Positions 9,648-20,400 of a DNA stretch of 64,000 nt are shown here, piece after piece. The stretch spans positions 744,001 to 808,000 of the forward strand of contig NZ_PVEO01000001.1 in the NCBI RefSeq assembly GCF_002973595.1. Reading direction: 5' to 3'. A program made the translations under genes and the position numbers. This stretch comes from Jejuia pallidilutea. GTDB taxonomy: Bacteria; Bacteroidota; Bacteroidia; Flavobacteriales; Flavobacteriaceae. Each line of letters opens with the position of its first letter. Positions within the stretch are counted from its first letter, which is position 1. The notes below the pieces were generated by a model, which was not told the origin of the DNA, searched no databases, and saw nothing but the letters and a program-made list of their open reading frames with translations.

Positions 9648-10031
9648 TTATTTCTGCATGTTTTTAGCTTCAATACTTAAGGTTGCATGTGGTACCAATT
9701 CTAAACGCTTTTTATTAATTAATTTACCCGTTACACGACATACGCCATAGGTTTTATTCTCAATTCTAATCAACGCATTTTTTAAATCGCGAATAAACTT
9801 TTCTTGACGAATAGCCAACTGCGAGTTAGATTCTTTGCTCATTACAGCACTGCCTTCATCAAACGCTTTAAACGTGGGCGACGTATCGTCTGTACCATTA
9901 TTATGGTCGTTCATATAAGCACTTTTTATCAATTCTAAATCGTGTTGTGCTTTATCTATTTTTTCTTGAATTAGCTTTTTAAATTCTGCTAGTTCCGCAT
10001 CCGAGTATCTTACGTTTGTATTTGAAGCCAT
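9648..10031 (-). CDS. DksA/TraR-family transcription regulator
   Basis: 127 residues. An N-terminal coiled-coil pair (FKKLIQEKIDKAQHDLEL) is followed by the globular TYGVCRVTGKLI...PHAT region. DksA binds RNA polymerase through the secondary channel and adjusts rRNA and stress promoters with ppGpp. The usual four-cysteine zinc site is degenerate: only one cysteine is present (CRVT), so the domain is probably zinc-free or binds metal differently, as in other flavobacterial homologues. It starts 5 bp after the ileS stop, so it is co-transcribed with ileS. Confidence 0.9.
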   Translation of the reverse strand: MASNTNVRYSDAELAEFKKLIQEKIDKAQHDLELIKSAYMNDHNNGTDDTSPTFKAFDEGSAVMSKESNSQLAIRQEKFIRDLKNALIRIENKTYGVCRVTGKLINKKRLELVPHATLSIEAKNMQK

Positions 10032-10036
10032 AATTT

Positions 10037-13000
10037 TTAATGTTTTGTGATAAATAGTTTGGTATTTACGTCATCAAAAGCAATTTCTATACCGTTATCT
10101 ATTTGTTCAATTATTTCTAATTCTTCTGTTAATGTTTCGGTTTTTATATAATCAATATTAGAGTCTACAGCTTGTTTAACCTGCTCGTCCTTTTGTAATT
10201 TTACATCAATTCTATCAGTCACTTCAAAACCAGAATCTTTTCTTAAATTCTGAATTCTATTTACCAATTCTCTAGCAATACCTTCTTTTTTAAGAGTATC
10301 AGAGATGGTAACATCTAGCGCAACAGTTAACGAACCTTCGTTGGCAACCAACCATCCTTCAATATCTTGAGACGTAATTTCTACGTCATCGCGTTCTAAA
10401 GTAACATTTTTTCCGTTTATTTCAACGTTAAAACTTCCGTTTTGCTCAATTTTGTTAATATCTTCCGCCGTAAAGTTCATTACTGCACTAGCAACTGCCT
10501 TCATATCTTTACCAAAGCGAGGCCCTAAAACTTTAAAGTTTGGTTTTATTTTTTTCACCAAAACATCAGAAGCGTCGTCAAGTAATTCAATCTCTTTAAC
10601 ATTTACCTCGTGCTTTATCAAGTTTGATACTGCTAAAATCTCTTCTTTTTGTTGTGCACTATCAATAGGAATCATAATCTTTTGAAGGGGCTGGCGTACT
10701 TTTATCTTCTCCTTTGCTCTTAACGATAATACTAAAGATGATATTGTTTGTGCCGCTTCCATTTTTCGTTCTAAGCTTTTATTAACATAAGCTTCGTTAT
10801 ACACAGGGAAATCTGCTAAGTGCACACTTTCAAAAGTTTCTTTTTGGGTTACTGCATTTAAATCTAAATACAATCTATCCATAAAGAATGGTGCAATAGG
10901 CGCGCCTAATTTGGCAATAGTTACCATACATGTATATAAAGTTTGGTATGCCGAAATTTTATCGGTTTGGTAATCGCCTTTCCAAAAACGTCTTCTGCTT
11001 AATCGCACATACCAGTTACTTACATAATCTTGTGTGAAATCTGAAATGGCACGTGCTGCTTTTGTAGGTTCGTAATCTGCATAAAAAGCATCTACCTTTT
11101 TAATTAAGGTGTGTAATTCTGAAAGAATCCAACGGTCTAACTCTGGCCTGTCTTCTAAAGGAATATCAGCTTCAGCATAACTAAATTTATCTAAATTTGT
11201 GTATAAGCTAAAGAAAGAATAGGTGTTGTAAAGTGTTCCGAAGAATTTACGTTTCACCTCCTCTACACCATCTAAATCGAACTTTAAATTATCCCATGGG
11301 TTTGCATTAGAAATCATGTACCACCGTGTGGCATCTGCCCCGTAGGTACTTAGTGTTTCAAACGGATCTACAGCATTCCCTAAACGTTTAGACATTTTTT
11401 GTCCGTTTTTATCCAACACCAATCCATTAGATACTACATTTTTGTAAGCGACAGAATCAAAAACCATGGTAGCTATGGCGTGAAGCGTGTAAAACCATCC
11501 GCGGGTTTGATCTACACCTTCGGCTATAAAGTTTGCGGGAAATGTAGTGCCATTGTCTATTAAATCGGCATTTTCAAATGGATAATGCCATTGCGCATAA
11601 GGCATAGAACCAGAATCGAACCAAACATCAATTAAATCGCTTTCGCGTTTCATGGGTTGACCTGATGGTGATACTAAAGTAATTTGATCTACAATGTTTT
11701 TATGTAAATCTATTTTAGCATAGTTTTCTTCAGAATTGTTACCCACTTCAAAATCTTCAAAAATGTCTTTATCTAAAACACCTGCTTCAACAGCTTTTGC
11801 CATTTCCGTCTTTAATTCTTCAACCGAGCCAATACACAATTCTTCTTTACCATCTTCGGTTCTCCAAATTGGCAGCGGAATTCCCCAATAGCGTGAGCGA
11901 GATAAATTCCAATCGTTTGCATTTGCCAACCAGTTGCCGAAACGCCCCTCTCCTGTACTCTTTGGTTTCCAGTTGATGGTGTTGTTTAGTTCGTGCATAC
12001 GCTCTTTAACATCAGTAACTTTTATAAACCAAGAATCTAACGGGTAATACAAAATTGGCTTGTCGGTACGCCAACAGTTGGGATAACTATGTTTGTATTT
12101 TTCAACCTTAAAGGCTTTATTTTCTGTTTTTAATTGAATAGCAATTTCAACATCTACAGAACGTTCTGGTGCTTCTCCTTCGTTGTAATACTCATTTTTT
12201 ACATATTTACCAGCTAGCTCTCCAACTTCTGGACGGAAACGCCCTTGTAAATCTACCAGTGGTACTAAATTACCGTTCTCATCCTTTACCAACATAGGTG
12301 GTATTTCTGGAGTAGCTTGTTTTGCCACCAAGGCATCGTCTGCACCAAATGTAGGGGCGGTATGTACTATTCCTGTACCATCTTCGGTAGTTACAAAATC
12401 TCCAGAAATTACTCTAAAAGCGTTTTCTGGATTATCGTTTGGAAGCGCATAGGGCAAAAGTTGTTCGTATTTAATACCAACTAAATCAGTTCCTTTACAT
12501 TCTGCTACTATTCTGAAAGGTATCTTTTTTTCTCCAGATTTGTAGGTCAAAACATCATCGGTAGTCTCAACTTGTTTAAACTTTCCTGAAAATTGATAAC
12601 TGACTAATTTTTTTGCCAATACAACTTTAATAGGTTTAAACGTGTATTGGTTATAGGTTTCAACTAAAACATAATCTATTTTAGGCCCTACTGTTAAAGC
12701 GGTATTACTTGGCAACGTCCAAGGTGTAGTGGTCCAAGCTAAAAAGTAAATATCGCCTTCATTCTTTAAAAAATCTGGTAATGATTCTGGAATTGCCTTA
12801 AATTGAGCTACAATAGTAGTATCAGTAACATCTTGATAGGTACCTGGTTGATTTAACTCATGCGAACTTAAACCGGTTCCTGCTTTTGGTGAATAGGGCT
12901 GGATGGTATAGCCTTTGTATAATAATTTTTTATCGTAAATCTGCTTTAACAGCCACCAAACAGACTCCATGTATTTGGGCTCGTAAGTAATATATGGGTC

Positions 13001-13441
13001 GTCCATATCTACCCAATAGCCCATTTTTTCGGTAAGGTTGTTCCAAGCATCTGTATACTTCATTACCGCTTTTCTGCACGCGGCATTATAATCTTCTACC
13101 GAAATGGTTTTGCCTATATCTTCTTTGGTAATGCCCAATTCTTTTTCTACGCCCAACTCTATAGGTAAACCATGTGTATCCCAACCAGCTTTACGCTTTA
13201 CTTGGTAACCCTTCATGGTTTTATATCTTGGAAAAATATCTTTAATAGCTCGTGCTAATACATGGTGTACACCGGGTAAGCCATTTGCAGATGGTGGCCC
13301 TTCGTAAAACACATAAGGTGTAGCACCCTCTCTAGTGGTTACACTTTTCTCGAAAACATTATTTTCTTCCCAATAGCTGAGAATTTCATCTGCTACTTTT
13401 GGTAAGTCAAGTCCTTTATATTCAGCAAATTTCATGTGCAT
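10037..13441 (-). CDS. ileS: Isoleucyl-tRNA synthetase, IleS2 (eukaryote-like) type
   Basis: 1134 residues, well above the ~940 of E. coli IleS, as expected for the IleS2 clade. Charges tRNA-Ile. Class I features: N-terminal signature region GPPSANGLPGVHHVLAR, where the canonical HxGH is replaced by GVHH; KMSKRLGN as the KMSKS loop; the CP1 editing domain (TTTPWTLPSNTALTV, GTGIVHTAPTFG); WDTHGLP; the anticodon-binding domain; and a long C-terminal extension. Two ATGs are possible (13441 and 13435). IleS2 proteins are intrinsically mupirocin resistant, and GxHH variants have been described as hyper-resistant. Operon ileS-dksA-lspA. Confidence 0.98.
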   Translation of the reverse strand: MHMKFAEYKGLDLPKVADEILSYWEENNVFEKSVTTREGATPYVFYEGPPSANGLPGVHHVLARAIKDIFPRYKTMKGYQVKRKAGWDTHGLPIELGVEKELGITKEDIGKTISVEDYNAACRKAVMKYTDAWNNLTEKMGYWVDMDDPYITYEPKYMESVWWLLKQIYDKKLLYKGYTIQPYSPKAGTGLSSHELNQPGTYQDVTDTTIVAQFKAIPESLPDFLKNEGDIYFLAWTTTPWTLPSNTALTVGPKIDYVLVETYNQYTFKPIKVVLAKKLVSYQFSGKFKQVETTDDVLTYKSGEKKIPFRIVAECKGTDLVGIKYEQLLPYALPNDNPENAFRVISGDFVTTEDGTGIVHTAPTFGADDALVAKQATPEIPPMLVKDENGNLVPLVDLQGRFRPEVGELAGKYVKNEYYNEGEAPERSVDVEIAIQLKTENKAFKVEKYKHSYPNCWRTDKPILYYPLDSWFIKVTDVKERMHELNNTINWKPKSTGEGRFGNWLANANDWNLSRSRYWGIPLPIWRTEDGKEELCIGSVEELKTEMAKAVEAGVLDKDIFEDFEVGNNSEENYAKIDLHKNIVDQITLVSPSGQPMKRESDLIDVWFDSGSMPYAQWHYPFENADLIDNGTTFPANFIAEGVDQTRGWFYTLHAIATMVFDSVAYKNVVSNGLVLDKNGQKMSKRLGNAVDPFETLSTYGADATRWYMISNANPWDNLKFDLDGVEEVKRKFFGTLYNTYSFFSLYTNLDKFSYAEADIPLEDRPELDRWILSELHTLIKKVDAFYADYEPTKAARAISDFTQDYVSNWYVRLSRRRFWKGDYQTDKISAYQTLYTCMVTIAKLGAPIAPFFMDRLYLDLNAVTQKETFESVHLADFPVYNEAYVNKSLERKMEAAQTISSLVLSLRAKEKIKVRQPLQKIMIPIDSAQQKEEILAVSNLIKHEVNVKEIELLDDASDVLVKKIKPNFKVLGPRFGKDMKAVASAVMNFTAEDINKIEQNGSFNVEINGKNVTLERDDVEITSQDIEGWLVANEGSLTVALDVTISDTLKKEGIARELVNRIQNLRKDSGFEVTDRIDVKLQKDEQVKQAVDSNIDYIKTETLTEELEIIEQIDNGIEIAFDDVNTKLFITKH

Positions 13442-13507
13442 TTATACCTATTTCTTATAAGTTCGCGAATTTAATGAATTATCCTTAAATGTGTAATTTT
13501 AAAACAG

Positions 13508-13540
13508 AAAAAAAGCCGAACAAAATATTCAGCTTTTTTT
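13508..13540 (-). terminator. Rho-independent terminator of the 13565-17293 gene
   Basis: A-tract, GC(C)GAA / TTCAGC hairpin and T-tract. On the minus strand it falls ~25 bp after the stop at 13565 and separates the secreted-protein gene from ileS. Confidence 0.7.
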
Positions 13541-13564
13541 AACAAGGTTGGTTATAAAAACGGG

Positions 13565-16500
13565 TTAATTCTTTATAAATTTTTTAGTAATTACCTGGTT
13601 ATCATCTGTTCTAAAAACTGCTATATAAGTACCGCTAGACATATTTGGTAACTGCAAACCGTTGTGCAATGTAGCACTATCTACATTACTTAACTGCATT
13701 ACAGACTGCCCAGAGATACTGTATATGGTAAACTTGGTTACCGCTGCATTTAGCTTTTTAGCATAAAGCACGTTGTTTAACACATCGTAATAAATATAGT
13801 TTTGGCTTGTTTGTACTTCTTCTGAACTTAGTGTTGCTGCTTTAGGTTGAAATACAATTTCTAATCTTTCGTTAAATACGCCTTGTACTGATGTAAATGT
13901 GTAGGGTTGCTCTTGTCTTAAATCAAAATACTCTCCAGTAAGATTATCTCTTAAATAAATGTCTTGGTTTTCGTCTATATGTTCTAAATCTGATATTTTA
14001 ATTTCAAAAGTATTATCACCTGATGACCTAAAGTTTAATGGCACTACTTTATCTGCTGTTATAGCACTATAGGCCTGTATGTTCATGTTTTTACCTTCTA
14101 AGGTTAAATTTAAATCGTTATTGCTGATATCATCCGTTTCTGCTTCATATCCATAATCGAAAGCATCTGATGTTATGTCGCTAAATCCTAATAATAATTC
14201 TCTTTTTGACTTAGGACCAACTATTGTATTAAATTCTAAACGTATTTTTTTTATAAGATCTTCATTGTTTTCAACATGTGTAGTATCACTAACAGATTTG
14301 GATGTTGATTGTTTAGAAAATACAGCCCCATTGTTAAATTTACCATCTGCATCTGCTTCTTTTACAAATACGCGTTGGCTATTGTTAAATACCACATTAC
14401 CATCTGCAACTATTTCTGTAATAAACCCTTGCCCAACAGCCAAATACCTTGTTGGTACTACAGTACCCACGGCTTCTCCTGTTGTTCCGCCGTTAAGCCC
14501 TGAGAATTGACGAGCCCTAACGCCTCCTAGCTTATTTACTTGAGCATAACCTCCATCATAATCTGCCATGTTATGGGAAGCACCACTCCATTGTTGCCAT
14601 AATTGTATAGTACCATCAATAACACCTTCATTATCGTCAATAAACTTCACAACGTCTATGGCACTGGCATAAGGATTTCCTAAAAGAAATTCGGTTTTAG
14701 ATTTTCCTGCGACTGAACCTGGACCGCCTTTATCTTTTACAGGAACTAATATGGTGCCATTGTTTGGTTTCCCCTCAAAAATATATTGTTGTGTTTCGCT
14801 AGGAACCCCTGTTCCTTTTTGGGTATAACCCATACCGGGTGTTATTTGCGTTGAGGGTGTTATTTGTGTCCAGTCCCAATACGAAGTGCCATTAATAAAC
14901 GTATACAGCCAATATGTGCTTATGTTGCCATTTGCAGTGTAATTCCCTGTAAATTGTGTGTTAAAGCCAAAATCGTCTTTTAGCATATCTAATCTAAAAT
15001 CAGTGTTATTTGGGTTATTCGTAGTTGCATTGTTATTGGTTAGGGCAGATGCCTTTTTTATACCTACAGGAGCTGCCCAGTAATTATACCAAAACGCACT
15101 AGATGTACCTTCTTGACGCCTTAATATTTTACCCTCGCTAGAGGTTACCAAATCGCTATGCTCTGTTTGAACAAGTTGGGAGTCGTTCATTAAATCAATC
15201 GTTCCGTTTAATTCTAAATAATAGCTATTTCTTAATTCATTATCGCCTTTAAGGGTTATTGTTTTTCCAGAATCTAATATTAAACCCGATGTTTTAATTG
15301 AGGTATTTACAGCTATATCATGGCTAACCCTAACAATTGTAAAATAAGAATCTTCTAATTCTTTTGTATCCCATACATCTTCCAACCAATTATCCTTCCC
15401 CGTCCACGTACCATTACGCTTTGTTTTAAAAGGCATAGGAGCTGTTTGCGCTTTTACTGTTTTAGCATTGTAAAGTGTTGCGGTATTAGTATACGATGAA
15501 AAATCTTCGGTAGTTGAGCTTATAATATTGCTCATAGGGTAATAGGCTACTAAACTAGACCATGGAATGGCTTCTTGTGTTACATCATCTTTTATAATTT
15601 TTGGAACTATTACACCAGCTACACTGCCTGCATCTTCTTTAATTTCTTGGTATACAATTTTTTGAATTTGATTATCGGATAATGCTATATTAAACAGTCT
15701 TACTTCATCTATATCCCCATTAAAAAACTCTTTATTTGTTGACACATTTTTACCCATTGTAAAAGGGTTTTGAGATGATTCAATAGGTTTAGAGTATGAT
15801 TCGTCGTTTCCTGTTTTGGCCAAATGCCCGTTTATAAAAACTTTTAATTTATCTTTTCTAAGCGCATTGTTAAAAGTAACGGTGATATGTGTCCATAGAT
15901 TTTCTTTCAATCCTTCTAATTCATCATCAGATTTTAACACAATAGACTTTCCATTAATTCTTGCCACTACGCGCTTGTTCTTATTAACCTTTACTTTTAA
16001 TTTACCTTGGCTAAACAGCGTTCCTGTTTCAGAAAAAGTTTCATCTAGCTTTACCCAGGCCATTAAGGTTAATTGCTCAAAACCACTAAGGTTTAAGTTA
16101 CTATCTAAATAATCGTCTACACCGTCTAGGTCTAAAGTTGACGATGCTGGAGGATTAGGCGTAAACATGTCTTCAGAGTCTGGAATTCCATCTCCATCTG
16201 TGTCTTTATCTTCTTCTTCGCCTGTAATAAAGTTAATTTTGTAATCTTCAATTTCTCCTGCTTGATATTTAAAATCGCATGCAGTAAAATTTTCATTTTT
16301 ACCAGTTCTTAAGCCAAATCGTATTACAGATTTGCTAGGTTTAACAGTTTCGGGAATTTTTATTTCAATAGGAATTTTAACAGTTTTTTTACCTCCAGTG
16401 TTATTAGTGTCTCTAAACGGAAATAAAAAACGCTCACCATTGTCGTCAAAATCATCGTCGTTGGTCTCATTAAAATTTAACCAAACCACTACCATATTGG

Positions 16501-17293
16501 TATTAGAGTTCCATCCATTAAGCGTTACTGTAACTGTGCCTTCTAGTTTGGAACCTACGGGTATATCTGTTGCTGGTAATTCTGAATAGTAACTATAATC
16601 TCCTGTTTTTCCAGAGCTAGTATTATCAATACTTCCAAATGAAATATTTGATATGTAGTTTGTATTAAAACTACCTATGTTTTTGGGCTCACAAAATTCG
16701 GGTTCAAATTCATCTTCATCTTCATCATAATCTGAAATAAATGTAATATTGTAATCTTCAACTTCACCCGATTCGTATTTGAAATCGCACGAACTAAAGT
16801 TATTACTATTACCTGTTCTGTAACCTACTCTTAAAATTGAATTCCCTGGCTTTATTTTACTTGGGATTTCTATCTTAAAAGGTACTTTTACCTCTTTATT
16901 ACCCCTGGTATTATTTTTGTCCTGAAATGAAATTAAAAAACGCTCGCTATCATCGTCAAAATCATCATCGCTACTTTCATTAAAATTTAACCAGATGATT
17001 ACTGTATTTTTTGCTGTATTCCATCCATTTATAGTCAGTGTAATTTCACCTTCTAGATATTCTCCCGCAATAACATTGGTAGCTGCAATATCTGAGAAAT
17101 ATGTGTAGTTGCCCGTATTCCCATTGCTGCTATTGTTTATAGTGCCTATTGCAACATTAGAAATATAGTTAACGTTGAATTTTCCAATATTTTTTGGCTG
17201 GCAGTATTGCGCATTAATTGTGTTAATTAAAATAAAGTGGACAGTAATGAAGCTGAAAAACCTTATTAAGCGTTTTACATAATTTCTTTTCAT
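13565..17293 (-). CDS. T9SS-secreted protein with two GEVEDY domains and a LamG-like domain
   Basis: 1242 residues. Signal peptide (residues ~1-28, ending INTINAQ). Two tandem ~170-residue GEVEDY-type domains, each ending GEVEDYNITF or GEIEDYKINF. A calcium-type thrombospondin-3 motif (DTDGDGIPDSEDMF) precedes a concanavalin/LamG-like domain around 390-550. From ~residue 705 a long module is shared with the next gene (ILRRQEG, FWYNYW, EFLLGNPYASA). The last ~75 residues are a Type A T9SS sorting domain ending in a basic ITKKFIKN tail. It should be exported through the outer membrane and anchored or released; probably an adhesin or polysaccharide-binding protein, ligand unknown. Confidence 0.88.
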   Translation of the reverse strand: MKRNYVKRLIRFFSFITVHFILINTINAQYCQPKNIGKFNVNYISNVAIGTINNSSNGNTGNYTYFSDIAATNVIAGEYLEGEITLTINGWNTAKNTVIIWLNFNESSDDDFDDDSERFLISFQDKNNTRGNKEVKVPFKIEIPSKIKPGNSILRVGYRTGNSNNFSSCDFKYESGEVEDYNITFISDYDEDEDEFEPEFCEPKNIGSFNTNYISNISFGSIDNTSSGKTGDYSYYSELPATDIPVGSKLEGTVTVTLNGWNSNTNMVVVWLNFNETNDDDFDDNGERFLFPFRDTNNTGGKKTVKIPIEIKIPETVKPSKSVIRFGLRTGKNENFTACDFKYQAGEIEDYKINFITGEEEDKDTDGDGIPDSEDMFTPNPPASSTLDLDGVDDYLDSNLNLSGFEQLTLMAWVKLDETFSETGTLFSQGKLKVKVNKNKRVVARINGKSIVLKSDDELEGLKENLWTHITVTFNNALRKDKLKVFINGHLAKTGNDESYSKPIESSQNPFTMGKNVSTNKEFFNGDIDEVRLFNIALSDNQIQKIVYQEIKEDAGSVAGVIVPKIIKDDVTQEAIPWSSLVAYYPMSNIISSTTEDFSSYTNTATLYNAKTVKAQTAPMPFKTKRNGTWTGKDNWLEDVWDTKELEDSYFTIVRVSHDIAVNTSIKTSGLILDSGKTITLKGDNELRNSYYLELNGTIDLMNDSQLVQTEHSDLVTSSEGKILRRQEGTSSAFWYNYWAAPVGIKKASALTNNNATTNNPNNTDFRLDMLKDDFGFNTQFTGNYTANGNISTYWLYTFINGTSYWDWTQITPSTQITPGMGYTQKGTGVPSETQQYIFEGKPNNGTILVPVKDKGGPGSVAGKSKTEFLLGNPYASAIDVVKFIDDNEGVIDGTIQLWQQWSGASHNMADYDGGYAQVNKLGGVRARQFSGLNGGTTGEAVGTVVPTRYLAVGQGFITEIVADGNVVFNNSQRVFVKEADADGKFNNGAVFSKQSTSKSVSDTTHVENNEDLIKKIRLEFNTIVGPKSKRELLLGFSDITSDAFDYGYEAETDDISNNDLNLTLEGKNMNIQAYSAITADKVVPLNFRSSGDNTFEIKISDLEHIDENQDIYLRDNLTGEYFDLRQEQPYTFTSVQGVFNERLEIVFQPKAATLSSEEVQTSQNYIYYDVLNNVLYAKKLNAAVTKFTIYSISGQSVMQLSNVDSATLHNGLQLPNMSSGTYIAVFRTDDNQVITKKFIKN

Positions 17294-17327
17294 GGTTTAA
17301 TTGTTTAGGGTCAATTAAATTTATGCA

Positions 17328-17344
17328 GGTGCAACGTTTACACC
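17328..17344. promoter_or_regulatory. Imperfect palindrome upstream of the T9SS gene
   Basis: GGTGCAACGTTTACACC has six of eight matching arm positions around a central G and lies 35 bp upstream of the ATG at 17293. Its size and symmetry resemble an operator for a LacI-type or similar dimeric regulator. No regulator gene is nearby. Confidence 0.35.
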
Positions 17345-17441
17345 CTTTGAGAAATTGAAAAACTGAGAGAATGTTAATCAAAGTAGGCTCGTTTTATGTG
17401 TAGCAAAATTAATACAATAAACTACAAGAAACTAATTATTT

Positions 17442-17486
17442 CGTATATTTTTAACGATTAAAAGCTTTTTTTATCGTTAAAATACG
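17442..17486 (-). terminator. AT-rich hairpin after the 17489-21895 gene
   Basis: Arms of CGTAT..TTTTAACGAT and ATCGTTAAAATACG flank an A/T loop, starting two bases after the stop codon. It is AT-rich for a terminator, but its position fits. Confidence 0.5.
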
Positions 17487-17488
17487 TT

Positions 17489-20400
17489 TTAATTCTTAAC
17501 CAGTTTCTTGGTAAGCACTTGATTTGTGTCTAACCTAAACACAGCAATGTACGTACCACTGGCCATTTCAGGTAGTTTAATACCATTGCTTAACGTTGAA
17601 GCTTCCACATCGGTTAGCGCCATCATAGACTGCCCTGTAATACTGTACAGTACAAACTTTGCTATATCTCCACTCATGTTCTTTACATACAGTACATTAC
17701 CCCCCTTATCGTAATACATATAATTTTCTTCTGTGGATGCCTCGGCTGTACTTAGTGCCGATGCAGCATCTTGAAACACAAGCTGCAGTCTGTTATTAAA
17801 AACACCTTGCGACGAGGTAAACCTATACGGTTGGTCCTGCATAAGGTTAAAGTAATCTCCTGTAAGATTGTCCCTTAGGTAAACCTCCTGTCCTGCATCT
17901 ATATTTTCTGTTTCTGAGATTTCTATCTCAAAACTATTATCGCCCGATGATCTAAAATGTAGCGGCACTACTTTATCTGCTGTTATTGCTCCGTAAGCTT
18001 GCATGTTCATGTGCTTACCTGCCATGGCTAGATTAAGGTCATTATTGCTCGCATCGTGTGCCTCTGCATCATAGCCATAGTCGTAGCCATCTGTGGTGTG
18101 CTCGCTAAACCCTAGGAGCAGCTCCCGCTTTGTGCTTGGACCTGTTACGGACCTAAACTCCAAGCGTATCTTTTGTATGCTGTCCGTATTTGAAGCACCA
18201 GTGTTCGATTGGCTAACTTTTGTACCCTTTACGCCCTGCGTCTTAAAGAACACAGAGCCGTTATTGAAATCTCCATCTGCATCGGATTCCTTAACGAACA
18301 CGCGTTGACCATTGTTGAATTCTACCGTACCATCAAACGGCGTTACTCCGTCGTTCTCTATCTCCACAATAAAGCCCTGGCCTACGGGTAGATATTTTGA
18401 TGGTACTTTGGTGCCTTCCAGACCTCCCGTTGTAGCTCCTTCCAAACCTATGAACTGAGAGGCTCTTACTGCTCCCATTTTATTTACCTGGGCATAACCA
18501 CCGTTATAGGCATCTAGGTTGTGCGAGTTACCGCTCCATTGTTGCCATAACTGGATATCGCCCTTTATAACGCCCTCATTATCGTCTATAAACTTACCGA
18601 TATCTAACGCCGACGGGTAGGGATTGCCCAACAAAAACTCCGTCTTGCTAGTGCCTGCAACTGATCCTGGACCCCCGCGATCTTCTACATCTACAAGTAT
18701 TGTCCCGTTGTTGGGCTTGCCCTGGAAGATATACTGCTGCTGTGCCAAAGGTGAGCCCGTGCCTTTTTGGGTATAACCAATGCCCGGGCTAAGGGAAGTG
18801 GTCTTGGTTATTTTTGTCCAATCGTAATAGGACAAACCATTGATATAGGTGTACAGCCAAAATGTACTTATGCGCCCGTTGCCCGTGTAATCGGTAGTAA
18901 AGCGCATCCCTGCACCAGACTCGTCCCTGAGCATCTGGAGGTTATAAGAGGTATTGTTCGTGTTGTTGGCCGAGGTATTGTTGTTTCTGTAGCTCGTGGC
19001 TCGTAAGGTGCCTATTGGCGAGGACCAATAGTTGTACCAATATGGGTTGGTGGCGCCTTCCTGTCGCCTTAGTATCTTTCCCTGTGAGGAGGTTACCAGG
19101 TCGCTCGTCTCGGTCTGGATTAACTGGGAATCTCCCAGTAAATCTATAGTGCCACCTAGGTTTAAATATTTAGAGACATTTAATTGTAAATCATTAGTTT
19201 CATTTCCAACAGTAAGAACAACATCCCCGTTATCAGCCCAGTCTTTTTGGTCTACTATAAGTGCTAATGCATGCAGACCCTCCAAAGCTCCAGGATAACT
19301 AGGTTTGCTTAAAGATGTGGTTAAGGTTACGCTATTTCTAATATGATAAATACCCCAAGTATAATATTCGTCTGAATTAGATGAATTTTGAGACAACTCA
19401 TCTCCTGGTAATGCCCATACATCCCCATACAACCATGTGCTTTTATCGTGCCAATTGCCATCTTGCTTTGTTGTAAAAGGCATTGGTGCTGTTTGTTCTT
19501 GTATTGAAGTTATGTTGCGCAACATTCCAGAATTGTTATTCCCAGATTCATCTGGTAAGGTAAAACCAACAATATTGGTCATAGGGTAATACAACTTAAG
19601 ATCGCTCCAATTTTTAGTACAAACTTGTCCAGGAGTAATGGCGCCTTTTAATTTACCTCCACTATTTTCAATTTCTTGAAATACAATTTCTTGGATCTCA
19701 GCTTCTGTAAATACGTTGTTAAAAACACGAACCTCATCTATACAACCATCGTAATATGAAGCACTGGTTTCGTTCTCCCTGCCTAACATAAATTTTTCTG
19801 ATTGCGCTGTTACTTCACTGTAAAAACCAACAACATCATGTCCTCCAGGGTATGCCAAATTACGTGTATGTACCCATTTACCATCTATAAACATGCTTGC
19901 GTTATTGCTCGTAAAATCTACAGTAACAGCCACATGTCTCCATATACCTTGCTTTAACCCATTAGCCCTTGAAAATTTTGATGTATGTGAGCCTCCAACC
20001 GAAGTTTTAAAGCGCCCAGAAAATTCTAGTTTAGCCCCAGTAGCTGTTAACTCTATAGCATTATCTTCTCCAAATAAAAATACTGTAGAAGTATCGCTAT
20101 CACTCAAGTCGTTTTTTACCCAGCCCATTAACGTAATACCATTGGTATTACTTTCGTTAAAACTGGACATTAATTCTTTACCTACCACATAATCGTCAAT
20201 ACCATCAAAGTCTATGGTAGCAATGGCAGGAGGGTTTGCATTAAATACATCTCTATAGTCTAAATCTCCTCCAGAACCTAAATCACCATCACCATCAGGA
20301 AGAATGGATAAGCTAGAAGGGTTTTCAATATCTTCATTAACATCCCAAACAGGATCATTTATATTTGTGGTTTCAAATGGATTTACTAAACCATCTGCAT

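Noticed and set aside
14175-16589. Several open frames antisense to the T9SS protein gene
   Set aside because: Composition-driven frames within a long repetitive gene; no start context or family match.
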